Positions 4,687 through 5,801 of a stretch of 5,801 nt of DNA are shown piece by piece. The stretch covers positions 1-5,801 of the forward strand of contig JAUJMB010000102.1 of assembly GCA_030447045.1 (NCBI GenBank), written 5' to 3'. This DNA comes from Rubrobacteraceae bacterium. GTDB taxonomy: Bacteria; Actinomycetota; Rubrobacteria; Rubrobacterales; Rubrobacteraceae. Each line of letters starts with the position of its first letter. The first letter of the stretch is position 1. The translations under genes and the position numbers were made by a program. The notes under the pieces are model-generated. The model did not search any database. It worked only from the letters and a program-made list of their open reading frames with translations, and was not told where the DNA came from.

Positions 4687-5801
4687 TTGCGCGTTCCTTT
4701 GAGCTGGCTCCGCGAGTACGTGGACTTCGACCTCGGCGTCGAGAGGCTCGTCGAGCTCTTTACCCTTCACAGCCAGGAGATCGACGGCGTCTACCGCCTC
4801 GGCGTTACGGACGGCGAGGTCGTGGTGGGCGAGGTCGTCGAGTTCGGGCCGCACCCGAACGCCGACAGGCTCTCCGTGGCGAAGGTGGATCTTGGCGGCC
4901 GGGAGGTCCAGATCGTGGCCGGCGCCCCAAACCCGTTCCCGGGCGCCCGCGTCCCGGTCGTCCTCCCCGGCAGCGTCATGGCGGACGGCACGAAGCTCAA
5001 GAAGGCGAAGCTCAGGGGGCTGGAGTCCTACGGCATGATGATGAGCGAGCGCGAACTCGGCATCTCCGCCGACCACGACGGCATCCTGCTCCTGGACGAG
5101 GGGCACGAGGTGGGAAGGCCGGTAGCCGACTACTTCCCGGTCGGGGAGAACGTCATAGACATAGACGTGACCCCGAACCGGCCCGACCTGTGGGGCATGA
5201 TCGGGGTGGCCCGCGAGCTCGCCGCCATCCTCCAGACCGAGTTCCAGGTTCCCGACATCTCCTTCGAGACCGGAGGCGAGGCGACCGAAGCGTACGGCCT
5301 CCGCGTCGAGGCCGAAGGTCTGTGCCCCAGGTACGACCTGCGCCGGGTCTCGGGTCTTGCGCCTGGGCGGGCGGCTCCCCTGTGGATGCGCCGCCGCATC
5401 CACGCCGCCGGCATGCGTCCCATCAACGCCGTCGTCGACGCGACCAACTACGTGATGCTGGAGACCGGGCAGCCGATCCACGCCTTCGATGCGGCGAAGG
5501 TCCGCGAGGGAATAGTGGTCCGGAGAGGCAGAGAGGACGAGAAGATCACGCTCCTCGACGGCTCGACGCGCACCCTGGACGGGGAGATGCTCGTTATAGC
5601 GGACGAAGAGCGGGGCCTCGTCATAGCCGGCGTGATGGGCGCCGAGGACGCGGAGGTAGGCGCGGAGACGACGGACGCCCTGATCGAGGTCGCCACCTTC
5701 GCCGGGGACAACATCCTCCGCACCTCCCAGCGGCTCGGCCTGCGCACCGACGCCTCAGGCCGCTTCGAGCGCGGCCTCGACCCGAACATGGTCGACCTCG
5801 C
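4687..5801 (+). CDS. pheT: Phenylalanyl-tRNA synthetase beta subunit (3' truncated)
   Basis: PheT is the partner of PheS; it binds tRNA and hydrolyses mischarged Tyr-tRNA-Phe. The window holds the first 371 codons of a protein that is usually near 800, and the frame is open to the end. It starts with TTG followed by RVPLSWLREYV, the standard beginning. An OB-fold tRNA-binding domain spans about residues 42-150 (VVVGEVVEFGPHPNADRL, VAGAPNPFPGARVPVVLPG, ESYGMMMSERELG, DHDGILLL). VIDIDVTPNRPDLWGMIGVA is at 157-175. The B3/4 editing domain begins near 205 and includes INAVVDATNYVMLETGQPIHAFD (246-268), IAGVMGAEDAEV (313-324) and SQRLGLRTDASGRFERGLDP (347-366). The B5, core-like and anticodon-binding (FDX-ACB) domains lie beyond the window. 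It starts 19 bases after pheS, so the two subunits are co-translated. Confidence 0.97.
   Translation, partial: MRVPLSWLREYVDFDLGVERLVELFTLHSQEIDGVYRLGVTDGEVVVGEVVEFGPHPNADRLSVAKVDLGGREVQIVAGAPNPFPGARVPVVLPGSVMADGTKLKKAKLRGLESYGMMMSERELGISADHDGILLLDEGHEVGRPVADYFPVGENVIDIDVTPNRPDLWGMIGVARELAAILQTEFQVPDISFETGGEATEAYGLRVEAEGLCPRYDLRRVSGLAPGRAAPLWMRRRIHAAGMRPINAVVDATNYVMLETGQPIHAFDAAKVREGIVVRRGREDEKITLLDGSTRTLDGEMLVIADEERGLVIAGVMGAEDAEVGAETTDALIEVATFAGDNILRTSQRLGLRTDASGRFERGLDPNMVDL

Noticed and set aside
4396..5481. Open frame of 361 codons on the minus strand opposite pheS and pheT
   Set aside because: It is a compositional shadow of pheS/pheT. It spans the pheS-pheT junction, with no ribosome binding site or recognisable motif.

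Overview
The window is a high-GC block of bacterial translation genes, all on the + strand and closely packed: thrS (5' end missing), infC, rpmI, rplT, a SpoU/TrmH-type RNA methyltransferase, pheS and pheT (3' end missing). The order infC-rpmI-rplT-methyltransferase-pheS-pheT is typical of Actinobacteria. Having thrS directly upstream, together with the high GC, use of AGG and ATA codons and a TTG start for pheT, points to a deep-branching actinobacterium of the Rubrobacter/Thermoleophilia kind. This assignment is an inference from layout and composition, not a database match.

Layout: thrS ends at 1100. The 141-base gap before infC holds a good sigma70-type promoter whose -10 lies inside a perfect 14-bp palindrome, followed by a leader of about 100 nt that can fold in alternative ways and is probably regulatory. 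infC has no ATG, GTG or TTG start at its conserved N-terminus. A 104-base spacer leads to rpmI. The rpmI stop touches the rplT start (TAGATG). rplT runs into the methyltransferase, whose true start appears to be non-canonical and to overlap the rplT stop. pheS follows 9 bases later and pheT 19 bases after that.

How the genes work together: IF3, L35 and L20 are a classic co-regulated ribosome unit. The methyltransferase probably modifies rRNA or tRNA. ThrRS and PheRS charge tRNAs, so the whole block serves translation.

The most unusual item is rplT. It encodes a normal L20 (about 118 residues) followed by an Ala/Pro/Glu-rich linker and two tandem copies of a roughly 40-residue module that closely resembles the peripheral-subunit-binding (E3-binding) domain of 2-oxoacid dehydrogenase E2 subunits. 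A large-subunit ribosomal protein carrying two protein-docking-like modules on a flexible acidic tail is the best candidate here for something not described. Other points are the non-canonical starts of infC and the methyltransferase, a perfect 29-nt palindrome inside the methyltransferase gene, and a shortened N-terminal domain in that enzyme.
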